DNA of 64,000 nucleotides from Zhengitettix transpicula (lineage: Eukaryota > Arthropoda > Insecta > Orthoptera > Tetrigidae): positions 5,944,087 to 6,008,086 of the forward strand of contig CM073591.1 in the NCBI GenBank assembly GCA_037074705.1. The letters run 5' to 3'. The notes beneath the pieces were generated by a model that saw only the letters and a program-made list of their open reading frames with translations, was not told where the DNA came from and did no database searches. The translations under genes and the position numbers were made by a program. Within the stretch, counting starts at the first letter, position 1. The number at the start of each line of letters is the position of its first letter. Positions 32,843 to 44,406 of the stretch are shown piece by piece.

Positions 32843-33480
32843 CTTGAGTGCCCCAGCGTTGCCCGGGTATTTATTTAAATTATCCCTGAGGAGGAGTTGA
32901 ATTCGCCACTAAGCTCTTCCTTTGCCCGGCATGCAACAGCGCCAGTGTCCCCCTGCCCGACCAAACCCTTCGGCAGCTGACTTGAGGACGACGACTGACG
33001 GTTGCTGGGGGATTCTCCTGCTGCATGAAGTGAGGAGTGGCGCAAGGTCACAGTGACTGAGGCTGAAACTACGCCCAATGCAACTACGCAGAGACCATAA
33101 GCACGTAGCTCGTGCCCTGAGGAAGTCCTCCCGGCAAAACTACTCAGGGTGACGTCCACGTGGAGGAGGAGCATCAAGTTTACTCAACTACCACCAATGG
33201 TGAGAATTAAACTCAGCGACTCCTATAACCCCGGAATCGACACCAAGCTCGGTGTTTTCCGTAACCCGCTTCCACCTACCCCCTCCCACCCCCACCGTGA
33301 GGGCGGTTCCGTCCAGCGCCTTGGGAAGGTCAAATTAGACACTTAAAAAAATGTAGAATTACGCTATCAAATTTCTCAATCAGTATTTATATTTTTCAAC
33401 CCAACCCCCACCGCCCGTTGACCTCTTTGTAAATTCCTAACGCTTCGAAAGGCCGACAGAAACCATCGTACAACAACTCA
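32843..33480 (+). repeat. R2-family repeat with intact 5' end
   Basis: It starts 'gagtgccccagcgttgcccg', has a 330-bp segment shared in inverse with 45840-46195 (including 'ctgctgcatgaagtgagg' and 'agctcgtgccctgaggaag'), then the usual R2 body 'ctcagcgactcctataacc'. Confidence 0.8.
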
Positions 33481-33516
33481 CCAAAGGTTCAAAATCAACC
33501 AACGAGTGTTGCTGAC

Positions 33517-34011
33517 ATATTTTACTTTATTTTTACTCGTGGATTTTCTGTCCCAGTGAGCGTCTGCGAGGACACAATTTCATTCTTACTACTTTGCCTT
33601 TTAGCGTCAGTTTTGTTTAGAACAGGCGGACGTTTTCAGAGGTTGGCCAAAAGTTAAATAACTTTGTTGTTTATTGAGATATCAGCTTGAAATAAAAACC
33701 ATCTTGTTCTCAATGAAACCGTCTACAAATCATGTCCGGACCAAACATGTGTTAAGTTGTGAGGAAACAACCGCAAAGTTAAATAGAAAAGAGTTTCTAT
33801 TAGGAAGAAATGCAGAATTTAGGGATTTTCTTTTTGTTCCGAAGACGGGAACAGACACGACGTTGATGTTGAAACTGTGACAGAGGACGACACGGGGGTG
33901 GATCTCAATCACCCTCCTAGTTCCTGGTCAGCGACATCGCTGTGTCGTCATCACAAGGTATTAGGTTAAGGAACAGCGCCTTGGTGGTGAAACTCGCAGC
34001 TGAAGCTGGGA
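33517..34011 (+). repeat. Left arm of a 2.2-kb fold-back element
   Basis: Inverted at 35291-35735 with few substitutions. The left arm has about 31 extra bases (33679-33711) and about 14 extra bases near 33940 that the right arm lacks. No transposase is visible between the arms. Confidence 0.9.
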
Positions 34012-34077
34012 ACCCCCCCCCCCTCCCCAAATAAAACTCTACTGGAACAACAATAAAAAAAAAGCGAACGAACAAGC

Positions 34078-34592
34078 GGTCTGCGAGGGATGTTCTCTCG
34101 CAGGCAGAACCTTGTAGGAGAGATACGAAGGGGCTACCTTTGGGGATGCCTTTTCGTCTCCGTTTTTGAACTAAGGTTCCTACAAGCCGAGGCCTGTTCT
34201 GAGAGGTGCATGTTCCGGGGTCACAGACCTTGGGCATACGGTAAGAGTTGTCCCTAGTTCCCATTGGAATAGTCGGCCAGCAGCCTTCTAAACTGGTCGA
34301 GGCACGGAGAAGGGAATGCTACGTCCCCACAGCAAAGTCCTCCGCAGCTATCCAGGGAAGGGCGTGGGACAATCACCCAATGCCCGATCTACCTGATGCA
34401 GGTTTTTGTAGGGATTTCCCTGCATTACTTTTAGGCGAATTGCCGGGTAGGATCCTTAACACATAGCCTGGGGGCCTTAGGTAACCCTTGACTACCTTCC
34501 TCCACCCTTCCGCATCCCCCCTTTCAGATCCCTTCCTATGCTATTAAAGAGGAGTTTACCACTATGTGGATTACCCTCATGTAGCCTGTAAT
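34078..34592 (+). repeat. R1 repeat inside the fold-back, copy 1
   Basis: Near full length, from 'gcgagggatgttctctcgc' to 'ttaccctcatgtagcctg'. The A-tail is missing because the next R1 piece follows directly. Confidence 0.85.
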
Positions 34593-34935
34593 CTACTGGA
34601 ACAGTCGGACAGATGCCTTCTGAACTGGTTAAGGCACGGCGAGGGAAAAACTGCGACCCCACAGCAAACGCCTCTGTCGACCCGTCATCCAGGGAAGGGC
34701 GTGGGACAAGTAGCAAGTGCCCGACCAACCTGATGCAGGTTTTTCTAGGGTTTTCCCTGCATTTCTTTAGGCGAATGCCGGGTAGGATCCTTAAAATATA
34801 GCCCGGGAGCCCCTAGTTAACCCCTGGCTACCTTCCTCTACCCTTCCGCATCCCCCCTTTCACTGTCTTTCCTATGCTATAAGAGGGGAGTTGCCACCAC
34901 GTGGATCACGCTGTACCCAGCACGTTCACACCTTC
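34592..34935 (+). repeat. R1 repeat inside the fold-back, copy 2 (5' truncated)
   Basis: Begins at the 'tggaacagtcgg' block and runs to 'gtggatcacgctgtac'. Tandem with the preceding copy in the same orientation. Confidence 0.8.
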
Positions 34936-35290
34936 TTCTTCTTCCACTCTTGGACCTAAATTTATTCAATAAAATAAATGAAATTAAAAGAAATACAAAT
35001 ATTTCGGGTCGTTTAGCAAGAAATGTTATATGAAAATTTCTGTTACAAGACGGGAGACATTTTAAACAAAAAAAAACGATACTGTCAAGTGTTAAAATAG
35101 ATGAAGGGCGACTTTGCTGAAGCGTTCAGGTGGAAAACTAATTAATATTTTGACTTGTTCTTCTTTACTGCTTGAGGCTTCGCAGTGCCTCACTGCCAGG
35201 AGGACGAGGTTAAATTATTCCTTCGGTTTATTAATTTTCAGCAATAAATTTAAGTACAAGAGCGCATTCAGCTGTTTCGTAGTCTCCTGC

Positions 35291-35735
35291 TCCCAGCTTC
35301 AGCTGCGAGTTTCACCACCAAGGCGCTGTTCCTTAACCTAATACCTTGCGATGTCGCTGACCAGGAACTAGGAGGGTGATTGAGATCCACCCCCGTGTCG
35401 TCCTCTGTCACAGTTTCAACATCAACGTCGTGTCTCTTCCCGTCTTCGGAACAAAAAGAAAATCCCTAAATTCTCCATTTCTTCCTAATAGAAACTCTTT
35501 TCTATTTAACTTTGCGGTTGTTTCCTCACAACTTAACACATGTTTGGTCCGGACATGATTTGTAGACGGTTTCATTGAGAAACAACAAAGCTATTTAACT
35601 TTTGGCCAACCTCTGAAAACGTCCGCCTGTCCTAAACAAAACTGACGCTAAAAGGCACAGTAGTAAGAATATAATTGTGTCCTCGCAGACGCACACTGGG
35701 ACAGAAAATCCTCATGAAAATATAAAATAAAATAC
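35291..35735 (-). repeat. Right arm of the 2.2-kb fold-back element
   Basis: Inverse partner of 33517-34011. Sequence between 34936 and 35290 is otherwise unassigned. Confidence 0.9.
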
Positions 35736-36040
35736 GTGGGTGGCTGATCGCTTCGCACGCAGGACGCCGTGGCCCACTTGTCCCGACGGACGGGCCACGC
35801 GATGACGTCACGGTCAGTGGCCCGCGGACGAGGAACAGCGCTCGGGTCCCGCGGCGCGGATCAATGCTCCGCACAGCCTCCGTCTCTCTCTCCGCAGTCC
35901 GCAAAGGTCACTGAGCACCTACGCGTGCGAGGGCCGTCGTCGGAGACTCTGGAGCAGCTGCGGCCCTCGGATCAATGTCGCGCCCTCGCGGCGTGCGCGG
36001 TCGTCGGCGTCTGTGCGATACTCTGCCAACTCTATGTTCC
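35736..36040. other. CpG-rich patch
   Basis: High CpG with GATGACGTCAC near 35802. It could be a promoter-like island, but no gene is recognised next to it. Confidence 0.4.
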
Positions 36041-36044
36041 CTCT

Positions 36045-36445
36045 ACGCAGCTCCCCTTTGATAGCATTGGAAGGGATGCGGAAGGGTCGAGGAATCCAGC
36101 CAAGGGTTCACCAATGCCCCGGAATGTGGTTTAAGGCGTCAAAGCGATGCAGGACAAACCCTCGAAAACCTGCATCAAGTAGGTCGGGCTCTTGGTTACT
36201 TCCCTGGATGGCGGGAGAGGAAATTGTTGTGGGGACGCAGCATTTCCCTTCTCCGTGCCTCGACCAGTTTAATAAGCAGCTGACAGACTGTTTCAATGGG
36301 AACAGCGGACAAATCTTACCCCCGTATGCCCAAGGTTTGCGACCCCCGAACGTTCACCTCTCAAAACAGGCTTCGGCTTCTGGGAACCTCGGTTCAAAAC
36401 ACTAGGGAGAGGAGGAGGCATGCCCAAAGGTAGCCCCACAGGCTT
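36045..36445 (-). repeat. R1 SINE-like repeat
   Basis: 'gatagcattggaagggat' through 'aacctgcatcaagtaggtc' to 'caaaggtagcccc'; the tail end is missing. Confidence 0.8.
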
Positions 36446-36464
36446 GGTGTTCACCAACGTGATT

Positions 36465-36985
36465 TTATTTAGTGTAACATGCTGGCAATCCACTTGTTGG
36501 CAACTCCCCTTTAACACCATAGGAAGGGATTTGAAAGGGGGGATGCCGGAGGGTACAGCAAGGTAGCCAAGCGTTTACGAGGGTCCACTGTCTGTGGTTT
36601 ACGGATCCTACCCAGCATTCCCCTGAAAGTGATGCAGGACAAACCCCATAAAACCTGTATCAGGTAGGTCGAGCTCTTGGTACTCATCCCACGCCCTTCC
36701 CTGCATATCGGGAGAATAATTTGCTGTGGAGACGCAGCATTTCCTTTTTCGCGCATCGGTCAGCTTAAGAAGCTGCTGGCCGACTGTTCCAATGCGAACA
36801 GATAACAACCTGTTGCCGTATTCCCAAGGTCGACGAACCCAGAATATTCAACTCTCAAAACAGGCCGAGGTGCATTGGTTTACGGGAACCTTAGTTCAAA
36901 GAAAAGAGAGGAGGAGACATCCCCTAAGGTAGCCCCTGCCGTCTCTCCAGTAAGGTTCTACCTCCGAGAGAACAGCTCCCACTGG
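36465..36985 (-). repeat. R1 SINE-like repeat
   Basis: A diverged, near-complete copy: 'taacaccataggaaggga', 'aaacctgtatcaggtaggt', 'gttccaatgcgaacag' and 'ccgagagaacagctcccac'. Confidence 0.8.
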
Positions 36986-36997
36986 CTTCCTTACAAC

Positions 36998-37285
36998 GCG
37001 CCTTTTTTTTTTTGGGGGGGGGGGGGTAAGAGGCTACATGAGGGTAATCCACGTGGTAGCAACTCCCCTTTAATAGCATAGGCAGGGATTTGAAAGGGGG
37101 GGATGCGGAAGGGTGGAGGAAGGTAGCCAAGGCTTAACTACGGCCTCCCGGTCTATAGTTCAAGGATCCTACCCGGCATTCGCCTAAAAGTAATGCAGGA
37201 CAAACCCTATAAAAATCTGCATCAGGTAGGTCGGGCATTTGGTACTTGTCCCACGCCCTTCCGATAGCGGGAGAGGAGTTTGCTG
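36998..37285 (-). repeat. R1 SINE-like repeat, 3' half, with T/G-run tail
   Basis: A run of T then G (37002-37026) precedes 'ctacatgagggtaatccac'. The copy stops at 'gggagaggagtttgctg', so the 5' half is lost. It follows another R1 in the same orientation. Confidence 0.8.
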
Positions 37286-37884
37286 ATCGCGATCATTTAA
37301 TAGAAAAAAAATTAAATCCGTCTGACAGAGGTTGATGGAGGAATCCACTGATGGACTAGACGCAGCTTCGTGATGAAAGCCTCGGACTGTGATGCGATTG
37401 GTCAGCCTCGCCCATGCCTCCCGTTCTCCAATGAAACATTACGCACTATCAGTTCTGTCGATAACAACCCTGCAGACCGCTGATCTCTTTGAGTGCCTCC
37501 GACAGTCATCAGTGAAGTGGCGCTTTGTAGATCGGGCCGTATCATGAGATCGGTTCCCGCGTGTTCGCGGTCCATCACACGATTGCCGTCGAGGACCGTG
37601 ATTGGTGGCCAGCATCGCGATTATCGCCGGGCCTCGGTGGTTTCCATTGATGACGCCACCAACACGGATGAAATGTGCTGAGTGTGGAGGAGCCTCGTCG
37701 TCTGTAAAATTTCTACTCTGGTGGGCCAAACTTTCACACGGGATTCTCGTGCGTTTGCAGCTTGTTAACGAGGTTGTTCTTTGGTTTCCGCCTCCGACGT
37801 CCAACGTCTTGAAGCTTCTTCTACAGACGCAAATATTGGCTCATTTGTCTACTTTCATTTCCAAAAATATATTGTAGAGACCAC
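37286..37884. other. Unassigned
   Basis: The 121-codon minus-strand frame at 37439-37804 has no recognised domain; there is no sign of an R1 or R2 block. Confidence 0.45.
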
Positions 37885-38218
37885 CAAGGGTTAACCAGGG
37901 CCCCCGGTCTGTAGCTTAAGCATCAAAGTTGGGCTCGGGCTATAGTTTAAGGATCCTACCCGGCAATTCGCCTGAAAGTGATGCAGGGAAAACCCTAGAA
38001 TAACCTGCCTCAGGTAGGTCGAGCTCTTGGTTACTTGTCCCACGCCCTTCCCTCGATGGCCGGAAAGGAAATTGCTGTGCGGACGTAGCATTCCCTTCTC
38101 CATGCCTCGACCAGTTTAGCAGGCAGCCGGGCGACTGTTCCAATGGGAACAACAGACAACTCTTACCCTGGTATGCCCAAGATCTGCGACCACTGCACCA
38201 TACAGCTCTCAAAGTATT
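37885..38218 (-). repeat. R1 SINE-like repeat, middle part
   Basis: Contains a duplicated fragment of the 'gggctatagtttaaggatcc' block at its start and then R1 middle blocks up to 'cccaagatctgcgacc'. Confidence 0.75.
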
Positions 38219-38794
38219 TGCATTTTCGGCGTAATACTGAGGCCAGTAACAGTCAGCGTGGCGGAGCTTGGAATGTTTCCTGTCCCTATTGTTGTCGGCG
38301 GAGTGGGTGATACGCAAGGGCGGTCTGGATTGGGAGGTCGACCGATGGTGGTCATGTCAGTCTGTTTTTGGAGGCCTGCCGAGGATAATCGCGAGTAACC
38401 AAGCAGCGGTCGAGCAAAGTTGATGCTGACGTTGGTCGGCTTCAGACTAAGATATTAAATAACTTTTACAGTTAAGTCGGAAGATGCACGTAGGACGAAA
38501 TAAAGTTCTTGAACAATTATAGGAGAAGTGTCCGGCGGTCGGTTGGCGTGAAATTAAGTAAAGGGCACCAAAGTCGTTGAAGTACGTTTTCTTTAAAACA
38601 AAATTAGTGACGTGAATAAGAAGTGCGGCAACAATCTCGTAGAGGTCTGCAGAGGTCACTGGATTTAAGGTTTATTTATCATTGTAAATTTAATTATTAT
38701 TCTTTTGTAACTCCTTTGATTATCTTTTGACCTGGTGATAATTGCAAATAACTGTAACTATTACAGGCGTCGGATTGAAAATAATGAATAAGAA
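38219..38794. other. Unassigned
   Basis: No gene is recognised. Confidence 0.5.
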
Positions 38795-38813
38795 ATAAGT
38801 GATAATATAAGAA

Positions 38814-38843
38814 CGTTTCTGGGAACCTTGTTCCTTTCCTCAG
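38814..38843 (-). ncRNA. Hammerhead-like motif (N7=G)
   Basis: On the minus strand: CTGAGGA, AA, GGAAC-AAG-GTTCC, CA, GAAAC. Perfect 5-bp stem II. Confidence 0.4.
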
Positions 38844-38956
38844 GTGGGACGGAGAGCCTAGTGCGACACAACTGCACTCGTCAGTTGGCAAAAATCAAAA
38901 AAATTTTATTGTCAACTGACGAGTGCAGTTGTGTCGCTCTAGGCTCTCCTTCGCAC

Positions 38957-38995
38957 CTGACGAAAGGAACAAGGATCCCAGAAACGTTGTGTGGT
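38957..38995 (+). ncRNA. Hammerhead-like motif (N7=C)
   Basis: CTGACGA, AA, GGA(A)C-AAG-GATCC, CA, GAAAC, GTTGTG. One A/A mismatch in stem II compared with the partner arm. Confidence 0.4.
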
Positions 38996-39214
38996 TTTTA
39001 TATTATCACTTCTTTTGTCTGTGGGAATGTTGGAGATAAAATTTTTCACACGGCCAGTCATTGGGTCCTTCTTAAAATCTGTGGGAATTATTTAAAAATC
39101 ATGTACAGAACCCAAATTAAATTTTAAATTTGTATTAAATAATTTACTATGAATCTAATTAACCCTGAAAAATATTTATTGATCGCAAATATCGACCGTG
39201 TCTGTATTTTTTTC

Positions 39215-39680
39215 AAAATTACCAACCCCGTCCACCTCCGGAGGGGAGGGGGGTGTTAAACGGCCAGTTGAACGTCGTAATTAAACTCAGCGACATCCAT
39301 AACCCCGGATGTGACTTCAATCTCGGCTGTATTCGTGTTATTTTTCCTTGTGCAACACATACACCCCTACCCCTAAGGGTTCTCACTTCCCATGCTGCGA
39401 GGGGGGTTGAAATTACACGCGGACAACGTCCGTAGAAACACCATCTGTCTCTTTGACTCCGACAAATAATTATCCGACTCAAATATTGGTCGTTTTTGAA
39501 TGTCTGAATATTTACTCCCCCGGTCCTGGGGGGGGGGGGGTGGACGTGACTCAACCCCACAGACTTTTGTTTCCCTGTTGCCAGGAACACGTGTATGAAA
39601 TGTGGTGAATTTTTCTCTACGGGCGGGTGTGGATTTGTATAAGGACCACGCATGCGCGCGCACACACACACACACAGTCT
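39215..39680 (+). repeat. R2-family repeat
   Basis: Inverted relative to 39890-40290 and very similar to it: 'ccgtccacctccgg', 'ttgaacgtcgtaattaaac' and 'cttgtgcaacacatacac'. It ends with (CA)n at 39660-39675. Confidence 0.85.
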
Positions 39681-39802
39681 ATTTTTTTGTTAACTATACC
39701 AAGGATATTATTATTGTTATATAATTTGGGTGTTACATAATTTGTATTTTGAATAAGAAAGACAGTCAAATATACAGACAAAAGAAGTGATAATACAAAA
39801 AA

Positions 39803-39832
39803 CGTTTCTGGGATCCTTGTTCCTTTCGTCAG
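39803..39832 (-). ncRNA. Hammerhead-like motif, left of nested R2
   Basis: On the minus strand: CTGACGA, AA, GGA...TCC stem, CA, GAAAC. Same as 38957-38981. Confidence 0.4.
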
Positions 39833-39889
39833 GTGCTAAGAAGAGCCTCGAGAGACACAACTGCACTCTTCAGTAGACAAAAAACTGGC

Positions 39890-40290
39890 AACAGGGAAAC
39901 AAAAGTCTGTGGGGTTGGGTCACGTTCACCCCCCCCCCCAGGACCGTGGGAGTAAATATTCAGACATTCAAAAACGACCAATATTTGAGTCGGATAATTA
40001 TTTGTCGGAGTCAAAGAGACTGATTGTGTTTCTACGGATGTTGTTCGCGTGTAATTTCAACCCCCCTCGCAGCATGGGAAGTGAGAACCCTTAGGGGTAG
40101 GGGTGTATGTGTTGCACAAGGAAAAATAACACGAATACAACCGAGATTGAAGTCACATCCAGGGTTATGGATGTCGCTGAGTTTAATTACGACGTTCAAC
40201 TGGCCGTTTAACAACCCCTCCCCTCCGGAGGTGGACGGGGTTGGTAATTTTGAAAAAATACATACATTTGCGATATTTGCGTTCAATAAA
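39890..40290 (-). repeat. R2-family repeat, nested in a fold-back
   Basis: An inverted copy of 39215-39680 that lies between the two arms (39798-39880 and 40303-40400) of a hammerhead-family fold-back. It sits where other family members have a short spacer. Confidence 0.8.
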
Positions 40291-40350
40291 TATTTTTGAG
40301 TGTTGCCAACTGACGAGTGCAGTTGTGCCGCTCTAGGCTCTTCTTCACAC

Positions 40351-40384
40351 CTGAGGAAAGGAACAAGGTTCCGAGAAACGTTTT
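40351..40384 (+). ncRNA. Hammerhead-like motif (N7=G), right of nested R2
   Basis: CTGAGGA, AA, GGAAC-AAG-GTTCC, GA, GAAAC. Perfect 5-bp stem II; the GTTTTT that follows lacks a cleavage triplet. Confidence 0.4.
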
Positions 40385-40684
40385 TATATTATTACTTTTG
40401 TCTGTATGTGTCTGTCTTTCTTATTCATTATTTTCAAACACCGTAAATTTTTATTTTAATTTTGTTTTCCGTAATTTATTTGTTTGTTTTTATTTGATTG
40501 ACCTGCCTAAATTTTTGCGAAAGGCATTCTGTATAAATATAGTAATAATCTCGTTATGGCCGGAAAAAGAAACCCACGGAGAGACAGAGATGAACTAAGG
40601 AGCTCTTGTTGAGTGGTCTAAGTCATCATTCGCACAAGCCAGTACCGCGTGTTGCTTTCTCTGCAGAGGTCGTCTGGGTCCGCT
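40385..40684. other. Fold-back outer end, then unassigned
   Basis: The outer end 'ttcttattcattattttca' (40418-40436) is followed by T-rich sequence without recognised content. Confidence 0.5.
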
Positions 40685-41182
40685 TTTTTTTTAAGGTAAC
40701 AGGCTAATCTACAAAATGGCAACTCCCCTTTAATAGCATAGGAACGGATTTGAAAGGGGGGATACGGAAGGGTAGAGAAAGGTAGCCAAGGGTTGACTAG
40801 GGCTCCCGGACAGTAGATTAAGGATCCTACCCGGCATTCGCCTAAAAGTGATGTAGGGAAAACCCTAGAAAAACCTGCATCAGGTAGGTCGGGCATTGGC
40901 TACTTGTCCCGCGCCCTTCCGATAGCGGAAGAAGAGTTTGCTGTGGGGACGCAGCATTCCATTCTTCGTACCCCGACCAGTTTAGGAGTCTGGCAGGAGG
41001 CCGACTATTCCAATGGGAACAGTGGACAACTCTTACCCTATGACCCCTGAACATACCTCTCAAAACAGGCCTCAGCTTGTGGGAACCTTAGTTCAATAAA
41101 CCAGAGAGATGTGAAGGCATTCCCAAAGGTAGTATCCTCCAGAGCTCTCTGGGAAGGTTCACCTGCGAGAGAATTCTCTGGG
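40685..41182 (-). repeat. R1 SINE-like repeat
   Basis: A T-run tail at 40685-40692, then all R1 blocks to 'gttcacctgcgagagaattc'. Confidence 0.85.
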
Positions 41183-41184
41183 TC

Positions 41185-41680
41185 CGCTTTTTTTTAAGGC
41201 TAACAGGCTACATGATGCTAATCAACATGGAGGCAACTCCCCTTTAATAGCATAGGAAGGGATTTGAAAGGGGGGATACGGAAGGGTGGAGGAAGGCAGT
41301 CAAGGGTTAACTAGGGCCCAGGGCTATATTTTAAGGATCCTACCCGGCATTCGCCTAAAGAAATGCAGGACGAACCCTAGAAAAACCTGCATCAGGTAGG
41401 TCGGGCATTGGGTACTTGTCCCACGCCCTTCCGATAGCAGGAGAGGAGTTTCTGTGGGGACGCAGCATTCCCTTCTCCGTACTGCGACCAGTTTAAGAGG
41501 CAGCAGGCCGACTTTTCCAATGAGAACAGCGGACAACTCTTACCGTATGCCCAAGGTCTGTGACCCCTGAACATACACCTCTCAGAACAGGCCTCGGCTT
41601 GTGGGAACCTTAGTTCAGAAACGGAGAGGAAAAGCCATCCGCCAAGGTAGCCCCTTCGTATCTCTACTACAGAGACGCGT
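41185..41680 (-). repeat. R1 SINE-like repeat
   Basis: Directly follows the previous copy, same orientation, and again starts with 'tgggtccgc' plus a T-run. Both copies therefore share their upstream flank as well: a tandem duplication rather than two insertions. Confidence 0.85.
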
Positions 41681-42844
41681 GCGAGTTCTGTCCGTCAATG
41701 GCCGTGCACCACGGACGCTGACTGCGATCAACAACTTCACCGTGGGCCGCACCGAAGGAACTCATCTACGTAGCCCGATGACTCGCGTAGAGAGCAAGGA
41801 CCCTCCAACCCTTCGGCCCCAGCAATCACCAGATTTAACTTTAATAATAAGGAAGATGGCCAGAGAAGTGAGCATGGAAGCCACGGGGCTGGAGGACGAG
41901 CACAAGCGCGCCATTGTCGGTCCCTCATTACGTCGACCTGGATTCACGGAGCGACTGACACTCGTGACGAGGATCCGCATACGCAGCATCGTGCAACGCT
42001 TCGGTTACCGATTGTCTGCCATTTTGCCCGCAGCCGATAATTACTGAAGGGTCCTCGTGTTCTCCGTTCTCCCTCATTAATTCCGCGCAGGAGCACCGGA
42101 TGCGATGACACTCGATGCCCTCGTCACGTAACTAACCACATCTGCGACATTGTCTCTCAACAGCCATTCAGATCGGAGAGCAAAAATACAAAATGGCCGC
42201 TGGCTTCTATTCACGCAGATTTAATTACGCGGAAACTAGAAAAAAAACTATGATGGACGTGGCTGCTTCAAAATTTAATTAGCAGCGGCGGAAACGAGGC
42301 AAGTCAGCTTGAACAATCATGTGGATCAATCACTCGTCAGTATTTTACATTCTGCTTGTGTAGCGAGGTAGTTTTTTAATTGGTGTATATATGTCTGGCC
42401 GTAGGCACGTAGGCTGCTGACCCTCGGAGGCTGCCTGGACCGTCGCGCCGCGGGAAACGCCTCTCCAAAAATCCCAGAAATTGAATAAACACGTGACTGC
42501 CTGGACCATTTCTTGGTTCAGGAAAGATCGATCCAAAGTTGGTCGAGAACATCGATGATTCACATCCAGCGAAGGGCCCGTGAAGGAAGTGTAGAAGAGA
42601 GACTCCTCGACGGACCGTCGCCAGGGACTGACGTGCAAACCCAGAGGACGAGGCTGCACGCAAGGTGTCGTAATCCTTGGCGCGCCTGGGGGTTTAACTG
42701 GGGATTAAGCGATGCGACTGTTTTGCCCGGCGAACTCAACACGCATCTTTTGTATTTCAATTTTATTTGTCCAAGAAGGACTGAGAGGGAAAACTACGGT
42801 CGAAATGAAGAAAACAGGATATAAAAGTTATTAAGAATACACCT
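41681..42844. other. Unassigned
   Basis: Moderate GC content with several 90-150-codon frames on both strands, none with a domain I know. Confidence 0.45.
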
Positions 42845-43228
42845 CGGCCGCTTTAGAGAGGTGAATGTTTCCGGGGTCGCAGACCTTGGGCGTACGATAA
42901 GAGTTGTCCGCTTATCCTATTGGAATAGTCGGCCTGCTGCCTTCTAAACTGATCAAGGCACGGAGGAGGGAAAGCTGCGACCCCACAGCAAGCCCCTCTG
43001 CCGCAATCTGAAGGGCGTGGGACAAGTACCAAGAGCTCGACCTACCTGATGCAGGTTTTTCTAGGGTTTTCCCTCCATCATTTTTAAGCGAATTTCCGAG
43101 TAGGGTCCTTAAACCATAGCCCAGGGGCCCTTGTTAACCCTTGGCTGCCTTCCTCTACCCTTCCGCACCCTCCCTTTCACTCCCTATCCTATGCTACAAG
43201 AGGGGAGTTGCTACTATGTGGATTACCC
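42845..43228 (+). repeat. R1 SINE-like repeat
   Basis: 'cgctttagagaggtgaatg' to 'gctactatgtggattaccc', ending in a C-run at 43228-43237. Confidence 0.8.
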
Positions 43229-43237
43229 CCCCCCCCT

Positions 43238-43425
43238 TTATTCTTAGGCGAATTGCCCCGTGGTAGGATCCTTAAACCATGCTCCAGTGTCCCTCATAGT
43301 TAACCCTTGGCTACCTTCCTCTACCCTTCCGCATCCCCCCTTTCAAATCCCTTTCCTATGCTACAAGAGGGGAGTCACCACCATGTGGATCTTCCTGTAC
43401 ACAGCCTTCATCGTCTTCTTCTTAA
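43238..43425 (+). repeat. R1 SINE-like repeat, 3' half
   Basis: Tandem to the preceding copy. It begins at 'cttaggcgaattgccc' and ends in 'cttcttaaataaaataaag', an A-rich end. Confidence 0.8.
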
Positions 43426-43662
43426 ATAAAATAAAGTAGAAGCTGCAGAACACGGAACACCGAAACAGCGTTGACAAAATACGCGACCACCGGAGTCAAA
43501 TCAGACGTCATAATTTGCTCGGTCCCAGAGGATCCCGCACGACTGCGTCCATACTTTTATTTTCTTGCATTTGGTCTTAAGACCGTCGACAAACCTCACA
43601 GTTGAGATCAGCGAGCTCAGACTTTGAAACACAAGCACAGCTCTCAGTGAAGCGTCTCGTTG

Positions 43663-44406
43663 TTGAGGCATCGCAGACGCAGAGAGTCTACGCCATGAAG
43701 GAGCCTGTGCGTGGCATCGCAGACGCAGAGAGTCTACGCCATGAAGGAGCCTGTGCGTGGCATCGCAGACGCAGAGAGTCTACGCCATGAAGGAGCCTGT
43801 GCGTGGCATCGCAGACGCAGAGAGTCTACGCCATGAAGGAGCCTGTGCGTGGCATCGCAGACGCAGAGAGTCTACGCCATGAAGGAGCCTGTGCGTGGCA
43901 TCGCAGACGCAGAGAGTCTACGCCATGAAGGAGCCTGTGCTGGCATCGCAGACGCAGAGAGTCTACGCCATGAAGGAGTCTGTGCGTGGCATCACAGACG
44001 CAGAGAGTCTACGCCATGAAGGAGCCTGTGCGTGGCATCGCAGACGCAGAGAGTCTACGCCATGAAGGAGCCTGTGCGTGGCATCGCAGACGCAGAGAGT
44101 CTACGCCATGAAGGAGCCTTTGCGTGGCATCGCAGACGCAGAGAGTCTACGCCATGAAGGAGCCTGTGCGTGGCATCGCAGACGCAGAGAGTCTACGCCA
44201 TGAAGGAGCCTTTTGCGTGGCATCGCAGACGCAGAGAGTCTACGCCATGAAGGAGCCTGTGCGTGGCATCGCAGACGCAGAGAGTCTACGCCATGAAGGA
44301 GCCTTTGCGTGGCATCGCAGACGCAGAGAGTCTACGCCATGAAGGAGCCTGTGCGTGGCATCGCAGACGCAGAGAGTCTACGCCATGAAGGAGCCTGTGC
44401 GTGGTT
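43663..44406. repeat. 46-bp minisatellite, about 16 units
   Basis: Units run 'ggcatcgcagacgc', 'agagagtctacgcc', 'atgaaggagcctgtgcgt' with very few differences. Length variants of 45 and 47 bp occur (for example near 43940 and 44214). Because 46 is not a multiple of three, the frame changes every unit, so coding function is unlikely. It lacks spacers and is not a CRISPR array. Confidence 0.97.

Larger units (their letters stand above)
38797..39011. repeat. Fold-back element, about 95-bp arms with paired hammerhead-like motifs
   Basis: The left arm (38797-38890) is inverted at 38909-39011, sharing 'aagtgataatataa', the whole motif, 'agcctagWgcgacacaac' and 'tgcactcgtcagttg'. The spacer is only about 18 bp, so the transcript would fold into one long hairpin. 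This is the cleanest short member of the family. Confidence 0.9.

Noticed and set aside
43663..44406. Regular spacing suggested a CRISPR array
   Set aside because: Units are contiguous with no unique spacers, and the DNA is eukaryotic.
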